Origin: Calditrichia bacterium | GTDB lineage: Bacteria; Calditrichota; Calditrichia; RBG-13-44-9 | DNA length: 17,804 nt | NCBI GenBank assembly: GCA_026991005.1 | Contig: JALXCH010000357.1 | Span: 1-17,804, forward strand | Direction: 5' to 3' | Shown here: positions 9,001-16,248 of the stretch, in pieces | Numbering within the stretch: the first letter of the stretch is position 1 | How the letters are laid out: each line of letters starts with the position of its first letter | Made by a program: the position numbers and the translations under genes | Notes under the pieces: model-generated | What the model saw: the letters and a program-made list of their open reading frames with translations, nothing else | Told to the model about the DNA's origin: nothing | Database searches by the model: none

Positions 9001-9142
9001 GCCCAAAAATGAGCGAGATAAGTGGTTAAATAAATGGGCAACATACGCCGCCCGCGGGTGGCTAACTGATGTGGTGGAACTCCATTTCCATATCATAAAA
9101 GAAGAGATTGAAACTAAGCAAACTGAAGAGGTCACAACATGA
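6089..9142 (+). CDS. csx11: Csx11, Cas10-family large subunit of type III-C with a lost cyclase motif
   Basis: This is a 1017-residue protein. An HD nuclease motif, WLHDVGK, has H24-D25, and a second histidine region, AHACAHMEKEKEAD, lies near 155-168. A treble-clef-like zinc site uses C415, C418, C435 and C438. The second palm region (about 678-730) reads IPAIPILAEPKTFMALLPANKAL and then LHLGIVYAHRRTPLRAV, aligning with the cyclase strand-turn-strand of Cmr2/Cas10, but AEPK (687-690) replaces GGDD. A helical C-terminal domain follows. Csx11 (TIGR02682, over 900 residues, MTH326-like) is the Cas10 homolog of type III-C, in which the cyclase domain is inactivated. Predicted role: scaffold holding the crRNA 5' tag and HD DNase, without cOA synthesis. 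ATG 6089 overlaps the upstream stop (ATGA) and has GGAGAG at 6076-6081; a GTG at 6074 is in frame. GC rises sharply in the last third. Confidence 0.83.
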   Translation: MIELKKLAKHQKDILLAEIAAWLHDVGKCTDALFLPDGLGFKAERCKDKPQVNPHKAVFSPDELKNLPYWNKLSPQRGQCARLEEAKHRTAVWRTLKRLGLKIPDSTISFSKTKQIQIRELILWGRPLVSDKYNAFQNILDEDLNHLAAILGRAHACAHMEKEKEADGGQSNCIETPFGFIAKIYQKLDEKLKMVFSALSVDNRNRIEIIQNNFIEAPGDTRRPINEVTLWDWSSTVAALYKSEISRCVLLDEKRLPQNLKWKLLNIRFDGLSFLFKNAQIPDMLARYELLKNALNKVQDLLEESYPLGLEMYRDENGSLFVVPDIDNLLENAKNENNESLKSLIISDFNKGSVKANVQLRIEGEIIPAVELSESWDGIEKLPPVGEYLKKPLELEVDPNKVSNWWYKVKPEELCTVCGLRPQGPDPKAKSRNVCNVCEERRADRSEDWVANLGKTTIWVNEVADVNGRYFLLVGAFDLEKWLSGDLVYSLAVRNPENVSAKSYEKIAKNPSFARMRRIWETTRQFWQEVLPTDEMYNFRESLVAKVLGESGPRLALRGKITDREGRPKKPGYFHTYELVTEKRHKLSVVWDANKKRFISVDNLVYVARIIGKHLPKRDEKKKDEEYYEKLNKWVATELKQVFQGKLKIEEPTGYGVTNKEFGTLEVEGVPEIIEGSGFIPAIPILAEPKTFMALLPANKALDIIKAIKEKYEREMGKVRNRLPLHLGIVYAHRRTPLRAVIDAGRRMLQQSSQPVGWKVTTIEEKNIDDGDLLPQRFDTDRNGQFKKWFEISLKRNGSSLTWYIPAVMGDGKTDDHWYPYVFLDTTPEPSDRTRYFKAPNPWNKNEECWLVHAGELKEGDKVYFTPATFDFEWLDVSARRFEIAYEKENGQRKERLTRPYLLDELTELDEIWEALSTHLTKNQIYAIRDTIEDRRKEWQPDENDLKENDGMFWQFCRDVLLNANWKNEPWPKNERDKWLNKWATYAARGWLTDVVELHFHIIKEEIETKQTEEVTT

Positions 9143-10185
9143 GTCAATTTGAAACTATACGCTATGTAATAATGACCGTCGATCCTGTGCATGTGGGCAC
9201 CGGTGGCATGCGTTTAGGGCGGGTAGATAACAGCATCGTTCGGGAGCCGGGTACCAATTTGCCCAAAATTCCCGGTACCGCGTTGCACGGCGCAATCCGT
9301 CAATATGCGGCATACCGATATGGTAAATCCAGGTGCGCAGGACAGGGACAGGGCAATGGGAGTAAGCACTGTGGTCAACCTACCTGCCCGATATGCTACA
9401 CCTTTGGTTTTACCAAGGGTGAAAATACAGAACAAGCTCATTCCGGGGTGGTTTCTATTGGTGATGCACGAATTTTGTTATTCCCGGTATATTCTATGGC
9501 CGGGCCGGTGTGGGTAACCTGCCCATTGGTTGTGAATGATGTCTTTAAGGATGCCAATGTATCTAAAATTGAAAAGGGGAAAGCTGCTTGGAATAACATT
9601 ACCGACCAGGGGTATTTGAATCTAGGTTGGCTGATGGTGGAAAAAACTGATACTAGTTGGTCACCGCCCGATGTATTAACACAAGAACTTCCAGATCCGG
9701 TAAAAAATCGCATCGTATTAATTTCCAATGAATTGTTTTCTCAGGTGGTAAATAGCAATCTGGAAGTGCGTACATCGGTGAGTATTAATCCAGAAACTGG
9801 TGCTGCTGAAGAAGGTGCACTATTCACTTATGAGGCTATACCGAGGGCTACATTCCTGTGGTTTGATGTGGTGGTGGATGATTATCGAGATGGAGAACTT
9901 TGGAAAAAAGATGGGATTATATGGAAGGCCTATCAAAAGAAGGACAAAAAGGAAAATGGAAGCATAATAGAAAAGTGGTACGATAATGATGAGCGGGGTG
10001 GGCCTCTATTTCCAGATCCAAAAAATCCAACTCAACCTCTAAAATTAAGTGATAAAGTAAAGAGCTGGAAATCTGCAAAAAATGTTATTACATCAGGCCT
10101 CGAATGGGTAGAATATTTAGGAATTGGAGGTATGGGAACACGTGGATTTGGAAGAATCAGAAAGATTAGAGTTTTTAGTATCTAA
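9139..10185 (+). CDS. cmr4: Cmr4-like Cas7 backbone subunit of the type III-C module
   Basis: This 348-residue RAMP begins with VDPVHVGTGG and continues VDNSIVREPG...LPKIPGTALHGAIR, the standard Cas7 core of Cmr4/Csm3. Asp30 in RVDNSI occupies the position of the aspartate that cleaves target RNA at 6-nt steps, so the backbone is predicted to be an active RNase. A cysteine/histidine group C66, H77, C78, C83, C86 (ending CPICYTFG) forms a probable zinc-stabilised insertion. GAALFTYEAIPRATFLWF-type strands and a C-terminal GIGGMGTRGFGR loop complete the RAMP pattern. It would be present in several copies along the crRNA. The start overlaps the csx11 stop in ATGA, indicating coupled translation. 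The start of the gene is GC-rich while the end (9900-10185) is AT-rich. Confidence 0.85.
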   Translation: MSQFETIRYVIMTVDPVHVGTGGMRLGRVDNSIVREPGTNLPKIPGTALHGAIRQYAAYRYGKSRCAGQGQGNGSKHCGQPTCPICYTFGFTKGENTEQAHSGVVSIGDARILLFPVYSMAGPVWVTCPLVVNDVFKDANVSKIEKGKAAWNNITDQGYLNLGWLMVEKTDTSWSPPDVLTQELPDPVKNRIVLISNELFSQVVNSNLEVRTSVSINPETGAAEEGALFTYEAIPRATFLWFDVVVDDYRDGELWKKDGIIWKAYQKKDKKENGSIIEKWYDNDERGGPLFPDPKNPTQPLKLSDKVKSWKSAKNVITSGLEWVEYLGIGGMGTRGFGRIRKIRVFSI

Positions 10186-10211
10186 ACAAATCAAGCAGAG
10201 GGTGTTTCATT

Positions 10212-10628
10212 ATGAATACTTCAACACTAAACCTCGACAAGATTGCAGCAGAATGCGCTCAAAATATTGTTAAAAACGTTAAGGAAAATTCACAAGGCGT
10301 AAAAAATCCTGTTGACACATTAGAGCGACTGGTGACGAAAGCCCTCGGTGTTTTGCAACAGCAGGGAATTTATGCCATGATGCTGTTTCTATTTTCCAGA
10401 ACCAGTGACGAAAAGAAAATAGCTCCCTTTATACGTTCCGAACTGCATAATGTAGTAAACAAGATTCCTGAATTTGAAAATGAAACCGTTGAGGATACCC
10501 CAGACAAAGCGTTACAATTTTATTCTAATAATATATTAGACAATCTTGATACCTTATTACTTTTTAGAGATTTATTTGAGCAAACATTAATCTATACAAG
10601 ATTTGGAGCAAAAGCGGCGAGCGAATAA
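10212..10628 (+). CDS. cmr5: Cmr5-like small subunit (Cas11) of the type III-C module
   Basis: This 138-residue, predicted all-helical protein has NPVDTLERLVTKALGVLQQQGIYAM near residues 30-55 and a tail LIYTRFGAKA that match the Cmr5 pattern (helix with LxxQGxYA and a C-terminal K/A-rich helix). Cmr5/Cas11 subunits form the inner filament of the complex beside Cas7 copies and contact target RNA. Length is normal for Cmr5 (about 120-170). It sits 26 nt after the Cmr4-like gene, with GAGGGTG about 8 nt before ATG, and 3 nt before the next gene, as expected in a III-C operon. Small subunits are poorly conserved, so the call depends on context as well as the helix pattern. Confidence 0.8.
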   Translation: MNTSTLNLDKIAAECAQNIVKNVKENSQGVKNPVDTLERLVTKALGVLQQQGIYAMMLFLFSRTSDEKKIAPFIRSELHNVVNKIPEFENETVEDTPDKALQFYSNNILDNLDTLLLFRDLFEQTLIYTRFGAKAASE

Positions 10629-10631
10629 AAA

Positions 10632-11474
10632 ATGGCATGGAAAAAATACCAACTGGTTTTTAAACTACTAAGCCCATTGCACATCGGCTATCGTAAGGTG
10701 GGCAATCTCCACCAGACCCGAGAGTATGTTCCAGGTAAAGTGGTGTGGGGGGCGTTAACAGCGAGATTAACCCGCATGACCGGGAAGGGAGATTCCAGTA
10801 AGGGATATAGTGACATTGGAAAAGCGGTTGCTAACCATTTCCGATTTGGATACTTGTGGCCTGCAATTTTTAAAAACAATAATTCCACCGAACAATCCAA
10901 ACTTGAAGTATGCTATCCATGGAGTAACACTGACTTTGACTACCAGTTTCTAAACAGTTACGCCAGCACCGCTTTGAATTATGATTTCCAATCCTCCGAA
11001 GAGGGTACACTTCATGAAACCGAATATATAGCCCCCAAAACTCGAGATAACCGGCAGGTTTATTTGAAAGGCGATTTATGGGTTGATGAGGACAATTTGA
11101 ACAACCAGTTCATCAACTGGAAGTCGGCCTTGAACACAATGCATTTAGGTGGTGAACGGAATTATGGGTGGGGAAGAGTTCGCTTGATTAATGAATTGAA
11201 ACCAATAGAGGACAATTCGATACCCGAAATTCAGATTACAAATGAAAGTAAAATCCCCGCACACGCATTTGCTATTGTTGGTAATCAAACGATACATGAA
11301 ATTCAGGGTGAAGTAGAGCCTTTGTTGGGTTGGGAATGGGATAATTCAAACCAAAACCGTGTTTGGAAATTATCTGATCCTGAAATTTGTTACGTACCAG
11401 GTTCTATTCTAAAAGTTGATTGCAGTTTTGAAGTGGATGCTTTTGGTAGATTAAAAATGATTAAAAGTTCTTAA
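10632..11474 (+). CDS. Cmr3/Cas5-like RAMP protein of the type III-C module
   Basis: This 280-residue RAMP has SPLHIGYRKVGNLHQ (residues 13-27), then YVPGKVVWGALTARLTR, the strand-turn-helix core seen in Cas5-group III proteins such as Cmr3 and Csx10. A glycine-rich segment, HLGGERNYGWGRVRL, at about 171-185 is the conserved RAMP loop and here is unusually clear. Cas5-group subunits cap the complex next to Cas10 and anchor the crRNA 5' tag. By position (last gene after Cmr5) it corresponds to the Cmr3-type gene of III-C loci; sequence alone would also allow Csx10. Only 3 nt separate it from the Cmr5-like gene, so there is little room for its own Shine-Dalgarno site and translation is likely coupled. 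A 56-nt spacer with no clear terminator hairpin follows. Confidence 0.75.
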   Translation: MAWKKYQLVFKLLSPLHIGYRKVGNLHQTREYVPGKVVWGALTARLTRMTGKGDSSKGYSDIGKAVANHFRFGYLWPAIFKNNNSTEQSKLEVCYPWSNTDFDYQFLNSYASTALNYDFQSSEEGTLHETEYIAPKTRDNRQVYLKGDLWVDEDNLNNQFINWKSALNTMHLGGERNYGWGRVRLINELKPIEDNSIPEIQITNESKIPAHAFAIVGNQTIHEIQGEVEPLLGWEWDNSNQNRVWKLSDPEICYVPGSILKVDCSFEVDAFGRLKMIKSS

Positions 11475-11530
11475 AAACAGTCTATTTATTCAATCTATCT
11501 TTTTTTCACAATAAATTTAATGGTGTTATT

Positions 11531-13948
11531 ATGAATTCGACTTGGCCCAAAGATCGCAAAGCTCGCCTCATTGGTGCCCTCTTTCACGACATCGGCAAAT
11601 TTCAGTATCGAGCTGAAAAAACCAATGTTCCACATGAAAAGAACAGTGCTGACTTCATTCATGAATATTTAGGAAACCACAATTGTTTAAAAGATTGTCT
11701 GGATGAAGCCGTCCGGTTTGCTCGGTCTCACCATGATGCTTCCGGAGATACAGCGATTCAGAGGGCAGACCACGTGGCTGCCGGAGAACGGGAAGAAGAG
11801 GAAAAGAAACAAGCGAGGCGTCCATTGCTTTCGGTATTTACACATATTCAAAATGTTAGACCTGATACCACCGCTAAAGTAGAACTTCGATATTTCAAGC
11901 CAGGCCCGATTGAATATGAGAATATCTTCCCTGAAGCGATGGATGAAAAACAGTTAGAAGATAGCCCGGCCTTGATGGAAATGCATCGCCCACATTGGGA
12001 AGGATTTTTAAAAGATGTTACGAACGTACCCAAAGATCTCAGTTTTCCGGCGTTGGTCAATACATTACTTTCTATATTAGAAAAATGGACGGCCCGGGTG
12101 AGTTCCGCTGGATATAAAAATTTGCCAGACATATCCCTCTACGACCATTTGAGAACCGTGGCAGCCTATGCGGATTGTTATGCCGAAGCTGATGATAAAG
12201 AAAAACCATTCCTGGTGGTAGAAGCAGACATTTCCGGAATACAACAATTTATTTATCGCATATCAAATATTGGAGACACGGAGAAAAAAGAAAAAGGCAC
12301 CGCCAAGGTTTTACGGGGACGTTCTTTTTATATTGGTCTTCTGGCGGATGCGGTGGCAACCTTTCTGCTGGAACAACTCGGCTTGCTCAACGTGCATCTC
12401 CTGTTAAACGGCGGTGGGGGATTTACCATTCTGGCTCCCAACCAGAAAGCGATTCGGGAAAGATTGCCAGAATTACGAAAAGAAATCAATGACTGGCTAT
12501 TCGATAGGTTCCAGGGCGAAATTGCCCTTAATCTGGTATGGGAGGCATTCTCTGAAGATGCGATTAAAGTTTTTGGTAAAGTAAAACGACGAATGCTTAT
12601 AAAAATTGGAGAGGCTAAATACCACCGTCATTTTGAGCAACTGGGAGAAGAGCAATTCTGGCGACCCCAAAAGTTTGATGAAACTCAAATTATTCAATTG
12701 TGCAAATGGTGTGGCAATTATATTACTAAAAAGGAAAAAGGAATCTGCCCAACCTGCCAATTGCATAAAGAGATCGGACATATTTTACCCCACTCAGACA
12801 CGATTTTGCTGGTACATTCCGGTTCGCTTAAACTGGAAAAAAGCTCTACGTATTTACCCATACCTTTCTCATCATTTAATCAAACATGGGTGCTTGTTCG
12901 AGAAAGTTCCGGTAAACAAACCGTTTATGATATTCTTCGTACCGTAATCTCGCAAGTTCCGAAAGATGTTGAAATAGATGTGATTCGCCTGAATAAAACC
13001 GATTTTCTGGAACCTCGATTTACCCATCTTTCTGGTTCCCATGGAGCAGGTGTTGGATTTCAATTTCGCTTTTTAGGAAATCACGCTCCAAAGGACGAGC
13101 ATGGGGATATACTTAGTTTTGAGGAGCTTAGCCAACTTTCCGATGGCTATCCGATGCTTGGTGTGCTTCGGATGGATGTGGATTCGCTAGGTGCCGTTTT
13201 CGCCCATGGTTTTGACGAAGACCACCAGACTATTTCTCGAATAGCCAATCTCTCTCGCCTGTTTGTTCTTTTCTTCAGTGGTTATATCAATAAACTGGCC
13301 GAGGGAAACAATATCTACATTACTTATAGTGGAGGCGATGATCTATTCGTTGTGGGAGGCTGGACGCAGGTTATTGACTTTGCTCGTAGAGTACGACAAG
13401 ATTTTCGTAAATTTGTCTCAGAGAACCCTCATCTCACCATTTCCGGAGGTATGGTAATTGTCTGGCATCATTATCCTATTCGTTTTGCCGCGGAACAAGC
13501 CGGGGATGAGGAAGAACACGCTAAAGCTCTGGATGCTGGTAAACCTTTAGAGAAAGATGCCTTTAGCATTTGGGAACAGGCGTATCATTGGGATGCACTG
13601 GAAAAGCTAATTCAATGGGGCGATAAATTTACTATCTTAATTCAAAGAGAAAAAGAAAAGCAGCAGAAATTAGCTTTAAAAAGCTTACTTCGGTACACCA
13701 GAGATCTCTGTTTACAAAGTTTTGGTGAAAATGGATCACAATTAATTGAATGGATCCCCAGGATTCATTATAAAATTCATTATGTTATAAAACGAAGAGC
13801 AGGAATTGGAGAAAAAGAAATTGAGGGAAAATCGATGGATATTGCTATACTTCTTGCTCCTTTGATTCAAGATCCTGCTTTTCTAAAGAATATTCGTTTA
13901 CCGGCAGATTATGTTCTGTTAAAAAACAGAAACGATAAAATTGTTTAA
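11531..13948 (+). CDS. csm1: Type III-A Cas10/Csm1, HD nuclease and cyclic oligoadenylate synthase
   Basis: This 805-residue protein has every hallmark of an active Csm1. FHDIGK (H19-D20) begins the HD DNase domain, with SHHDASGD near 67-74. DISGIQQF (D233 onward) opens the first palm domain. A zinc ribbon has C391, C394, C406 and C409. LRMDVDSLG (D549, D551) and YSGGDDLF (GGDD at 601-604) are the metal- and ATP-binding strands of the second palm, followed by ISGGMVIVWHHYPIRFAAEQA. A helical C-terminal domain ends the protein. On target RNA binding, Csm1 converts ATP to cyclic oligoadenylates and its HD domain can cut single-stranded DNA. It starts the III-A module, 56 nt after the III-C module, with only a weak Shine-Dalgarno-like GGTG before ATG. 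Confidence 0.96.
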   Translation: MNSTWPKDRKARLIGALFHDIGKFQYRAEKTNVPHEKNSADFIHEYLGNHNCLKDCLDEAVRFARSHHDASGDTAIQRADHVAAGEREEEEKKQARRPLLSVFTHIQNVRPDTTAKVELRYFKPGPIEYENIFPEAMDEKQLEDSPALMEMHRPHWEGFLKDVTNVPKDLSFPALVNTLLSILEKWTARVSSAGYKNLPDISLYDHLRTVAAYADCYAEADDKEKPFLVVEADISGIQQFIYRISNIGDTEKKEKGTAKVLRGRSFYIGLLADAVATFLLEQLGLLNVHLLLNGGGGFTILAPNQKAIRERLPELRKEINDWLFDRFQGEIALNLVWEAFSEDAIKVFGKVKRRMLIKIGEAKYHRHFEQLGEEQFWRPQKFDETQIIQLCKWCGNYITKKEKGICPTCQLHKEIGHILPHSDTILLVHSGSLKLEKSSTYLPIPFSSFNQTWVLVRESSGKQTVYDILRTVISQVPKDVEIDVIRLNKTDFLEPRFTHLSGSHGAGVGFQFRFLGNHAPKDEHGDILSFEELSQLSDGYPMLGVLRMDVDSLGAVFAHGFDEDHQTISRIANLSRLFVLFFSGYINKLAEGNNIYITYSGGDDLFVVGGWTQVIDFARRVRQDFRKFVSENPHLTISGGMVIVWHHYPIRFAAEQAGDEEEHAKALDAGKPLEKDAFSIWEQAYHWDALEKLIQWGDKFTILIQREKEKQQKLALKSLLRYTRDLCLQSFGENGSQLIEWIPRIHYKIHYVIKRRAGIGEKEIEGKSMDIAILLAPLIQDPAFLKNIRLPADYVLLKNRNDKIV

Positions 13949-13965
13949 AAATAAGGAGGTGCTCT

Positions 13966-14376
13966 ATGGCTATTTTTGATGATGATCTTTCCCGAATTGA
14001 TCCAGAAGAACTGAATAAACAGGCATTAGAATATGGAAAAAAATTTGCCCAGAAAGACAATATTCGAACTAACCAAATACGAAATTTTTTCAGTTCACTT
14101 ACCAAAATCCGCAGTGAATTTTATCAGGAACAACGTAAAAATGCTCAAAAAGGAAATAAACTTCCTCCGTCTGTTAGAAAAGATTTGGTAATGTTGCGCC
14201 CCAAATTGGCTTATGCAGCGGGGAGGCATAAAGAAGTGCTTCCTTTTCAAAAATTTTTTGATGAAATCATTACATCTGTCCTAAAGTCGGAAAATCCTGT
14301 AGAAGCTATTAAAAATCTGTTCTTCATCAGCGATGCTATTATAGCTTATCACAAATATTTTGGTGGAAAAGATTGA
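13966..14376 (+). CDS. csm2: Type III-A small subunit Csm2 (Cas11)
   Basis: This 136-residue protein is rich in charged helices. NQIRNFFSSLTKIRSEF (about residues 37-53) and KDLVMLRPKLAYAAGR (about 70-85) match the Csm2 pattern (LRNFFxxI ... LKPRLAYAAGR). The C-terminal helix includes LFFISDAIIAYHKYFGG. Csm2 copies line the inner face of the Csm complex and contact crRNA-target duplex. It begins 17 nt after csm1 with an unusually strong Shine-Dalgarno site, AAGGAGGT at about 13951-13958, which fits a subunit needed in several copies. Length is normal for the family. csm3 follows after 24 nt. Confidence 0.93.
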   Translation: MAIFDDDLSRIDPEELNKQALEYGKKFAQKDNIRTNQIRNFFSSLTKIRSEFYQEQRKNAQKGNKLPPSVRKDLVMLRPKLAYAAGRHKEVLPFQKFFDEIITSVLKSENPVEAIKNLFFISDAIIAYHKYFGGKD

Positions 14377-14400
14377 AATAATATTTAAGGAGATAAAAAT

Positions 14401-15195
14401 ATGGCTCAATTAATTGCAAATATTATTTTAAAAGGAAGAATTCGTACTGTTACTGGTCTTTTAATTGGTAGCCCAAAAGTCACTTTCGAGATTGGCGGAG
14501 TAGATAAATATGTAATTCGTGATCCAGAATCAAAACTCCCTTACATACCTGGATCGTCTCTAAAAGGCAAAATGCGCATGCTTACTGAATTTGCAGAAGG
14601 CAGGATTTATATAACTGAAGAAGGAAAAGGTAAACCCTGCCAATGCGGTCAATGTCCAGTGTGCTATATTTTTGGAAATCCTGCAGAAATAGGTGAGAAA
14701 ACCAGGAAGGGTCCTTCCCGCCTTATCGTACGAGATGCCTATCCGACAGATGCTACCCTGGCAATGTGGAAGGATGTAGAATCAGAACTACTTTATACTG
14801 AATATAAGGGAGAAAATACTTTAGATCGAATTACCTCCGCAGCAAATCCGCGCTTTTTTGAACGGGTCGTACCCAGAAGCGAGTTTGATCTGGAAATGGT
14901 GTATTCAGTGTACGACTTTAATGGTATCAATGATATCGAAAATTTGAAATATGTATATCAGGCATTGCGTCTGTTAGAGCATTCCTCCTTAGGTGGTCAC
15001 GGCAGTCGGGGATATGGAAAAGTAACCTTTAAGCTGGCCGATCCATTGGTGTTTACAGTGGAAGATTATCGAGAACAACGCATTCGCATCCCGGAATTTT
15101 CCGAAGCGGATTACAAACCTCTCAATGAACTGGATGTAAACAACATTCTTCAAACGATTTCTGAAAAACTGAGCGCACAAGGAGGATTGTCGTGA
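14401..15195 (+). CDS. csm3: Type III-A Cas7 backbone subunit Csm3
   Basis: This 264-residue RAMP has RTVTGLLIGS, then GGVDKYVIRDPESKLPYIPG and SSLKGKMR, the classical Csm3 core. Asp35 in GGVDKY is the catalytic aspartate for stepwise target RNA cleavage. C80, C82, C85 and C88 (CQCGQCPVCYIFG) form the zinc-binding insertion of Csm3. ANPRFFERVVPRSEFDLEMVYSV and the GGHGSRGYGKV loop complete the match. Several Csm3 copies wrap the crRNA. AAGGAG lies about 8 nt before the ATG. The TGA stop overlaps the GTG start of csm4 (GTGA at 15192-15195). Length is close to typical bacterial Csm3 (about 220-270). Confidence 0.96.
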   Translation: MAQLIANIILKGRIRTVTGLLIGSPKVTFEIGGVDKYVIRDPESKLPYIPGSSLKGKMRMLTEFAEGRIYITEEGKGKPCQCGQCPVCYIFGNPAEIGEKTRKGPSRLIVRDAYPTDATLAMWKDVESELLYTEYKGENTLDRITSAANPRFFERVVPRSEFDLEMVYSVYDFNGINDIENLKYVYQALRLLEHSSLGGHGSRGYGKVTFKLADPLVFTVEDYREQRIRIPEFSEADYKPLNELDVNNILQTISEKLSAQGGLS

Positions 15196-16157
15196 AAATT
15201 ATTTATCTGAAGCCACGTTCCACCTGGCGTGCTGAGTTGCGCTCCGATACCTTGTGGGGATTGCTCTGCTGGGGAGTCCGCTACGTGTGGGGAGAAAACA
15301 GGTTGTTAAATATGCTCGCTCAATTCGAATCGAGCTCACCCCCATTTCTAATTAGCAGTGCTTTTCCCACTCTTCAAAAAAACGGAGAGCAAGTACTGTT
15401 TCTTCCCAAGCCTATTTTTCGCCCTTTTCAGCTTCCTGACGAAGATTGGACTCCGGATTTGATGAAAGCCTACAAAAAATTTAAAAAATTAACCTACGTG
15501 CCACTGAAAATATTTCAAAAAATGATTAGTGGTGAATTGAGTGAAGAAAAATATTTTCTGGAATACAAATCCGAATGGCAAAGCTATGGTGATATTTTCC
15601 CTAAAAGACGTACCTACGTGCATAATACAGTGGATCGTTTAGGGGGAGAAACTGGCATCTACAACATTTCGTTCTGGAGCTCGGCACATCATACGGGATT
15701 ATATTTCTTTCTTAAAATTCTGGATCAAGAATACGAGAGCATTCTGTGTTCCTTGTGGCCATTTTTTGAACACGTAGGTTTAGGCGGAGATGCATCCATT
15801 GGTAGAGGATTTTTTAAAATTACCGAAGACGAAATCGATGATTTTATGGTACCGGAAAACGCCAAACATTTTGTAACCCTCTCACTGTATTCACCTACAC
15901 AAGACGAAATCCAGGTTTTTTCTCGCCACGAAGATCGCACCTGGTATCAATTAGAGCTGCGCAAAGGCCGGATTGGAGGTAAATTGTATGTCACAAACAA
16001 TTTTTTGAAACAGCCATTGATAATGTTCAAAGAAGGAAGCTCTTTTCCAATATTAAATAAATCCACTTTCGGACGCTTACAGTTGGTTAAAAATATGGAA
16101 AAAGATCCCCGAAAAGTGTACCAGTATGGATATGCTTTTGCTGTACCCGTTATTTAA
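15192..16157 (+). CDS. csm4: Type III-A Cas5-group subunit Csm4
   Basis: This 321-residue RAMP begins KIIYLKPRSTWRAELRSDTLWGLLCWGVRYVWG-style, where the R-SDTLWGLLCW helix is the Csm4 signature. YVHNTVDRLGGETG lies near 139-152, and a glycine-rich loop, GLGGDASIGRGFF, near 196-208. Csm4 holds the crRNA 5' tag beside Csm1. The start is GTG at 15192, overlapping the csm3 stop, with GGAGG at 15181-15185; this coupling supports it over later ATGs. The C-terminus KVYQYGYAFAVPV is the usual end of Csm4. Length is normal (about 300-340). A 91-nt AT-rich gap separates it from csm5, the largest gap inside the cas operon. Confidence 0.95.
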   Translation: MKIIYLKPRSTWRAELRSDTLWGLLCWGVRYVWGENRLLNMLAQFESSSPPFLISSAFPTLQKNGEQVLFLPKPIFRPFQLPDEDWTPDLMKAYKKFKKLTYVPLKIFQKMISGELSEEKYFLEYKSEWQSYGDIFPKRRTYVHNTVDRLGGETGIYNISFWSSAHHTGLYFFLKILDQEYESILCSLWPFFEHVGLGGDASIGRGFFKITEDEIDDFMVPENAKHFVTLSLYSPTQDEIQVFSRHEDRTWYQLELRKGRIGGKLYVTNNFLKQPLIMFKEGSSFPILNKSTFGRLQLVKNMEKDPRKVYQYGYAFAVPVI

Positions 16158-16164
16158 TATCTGT

Positions 16165-16194
16165 TTTTGTTAAGAGTATTAAAAATGTTATAAA
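16165..16194 (+). promoter_or_regulatory. Possible weak promoter in the csm4-csm5 gap
   Basis: TTGTTA (16167-16172) and TATAAA (16189-16194) are 16 nt apart in the 91-nt gap before csm5. The gap is very AT-rich, so this may be chance. It would place a start near 16201 and a leader of about 48 nt. Confidence 0.22.
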
Positions 16195-16248
16195 AGTTAG
16201 TACATAAAAATTTTCTTGTGGAAATTTAAAAAATCGTAGGTGTACAGG

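Noticed and set aside
4106..11474. Classification of the first module as ordinary type III-B
   Set aside because: Gene order differs from the usual cmr1-cmr2-cmr3-cmr4-cmr5-cmr6, the Cas10 homolog exceeds 1000 residues, and its GGDD is lost, all of which fit Csx11 and III-C better.
11475..11530. A terminator between the III-C and III-A modules
   Set aside because: There is a T run (about 11500-11507), but no GC-rich hairpin precedes it.
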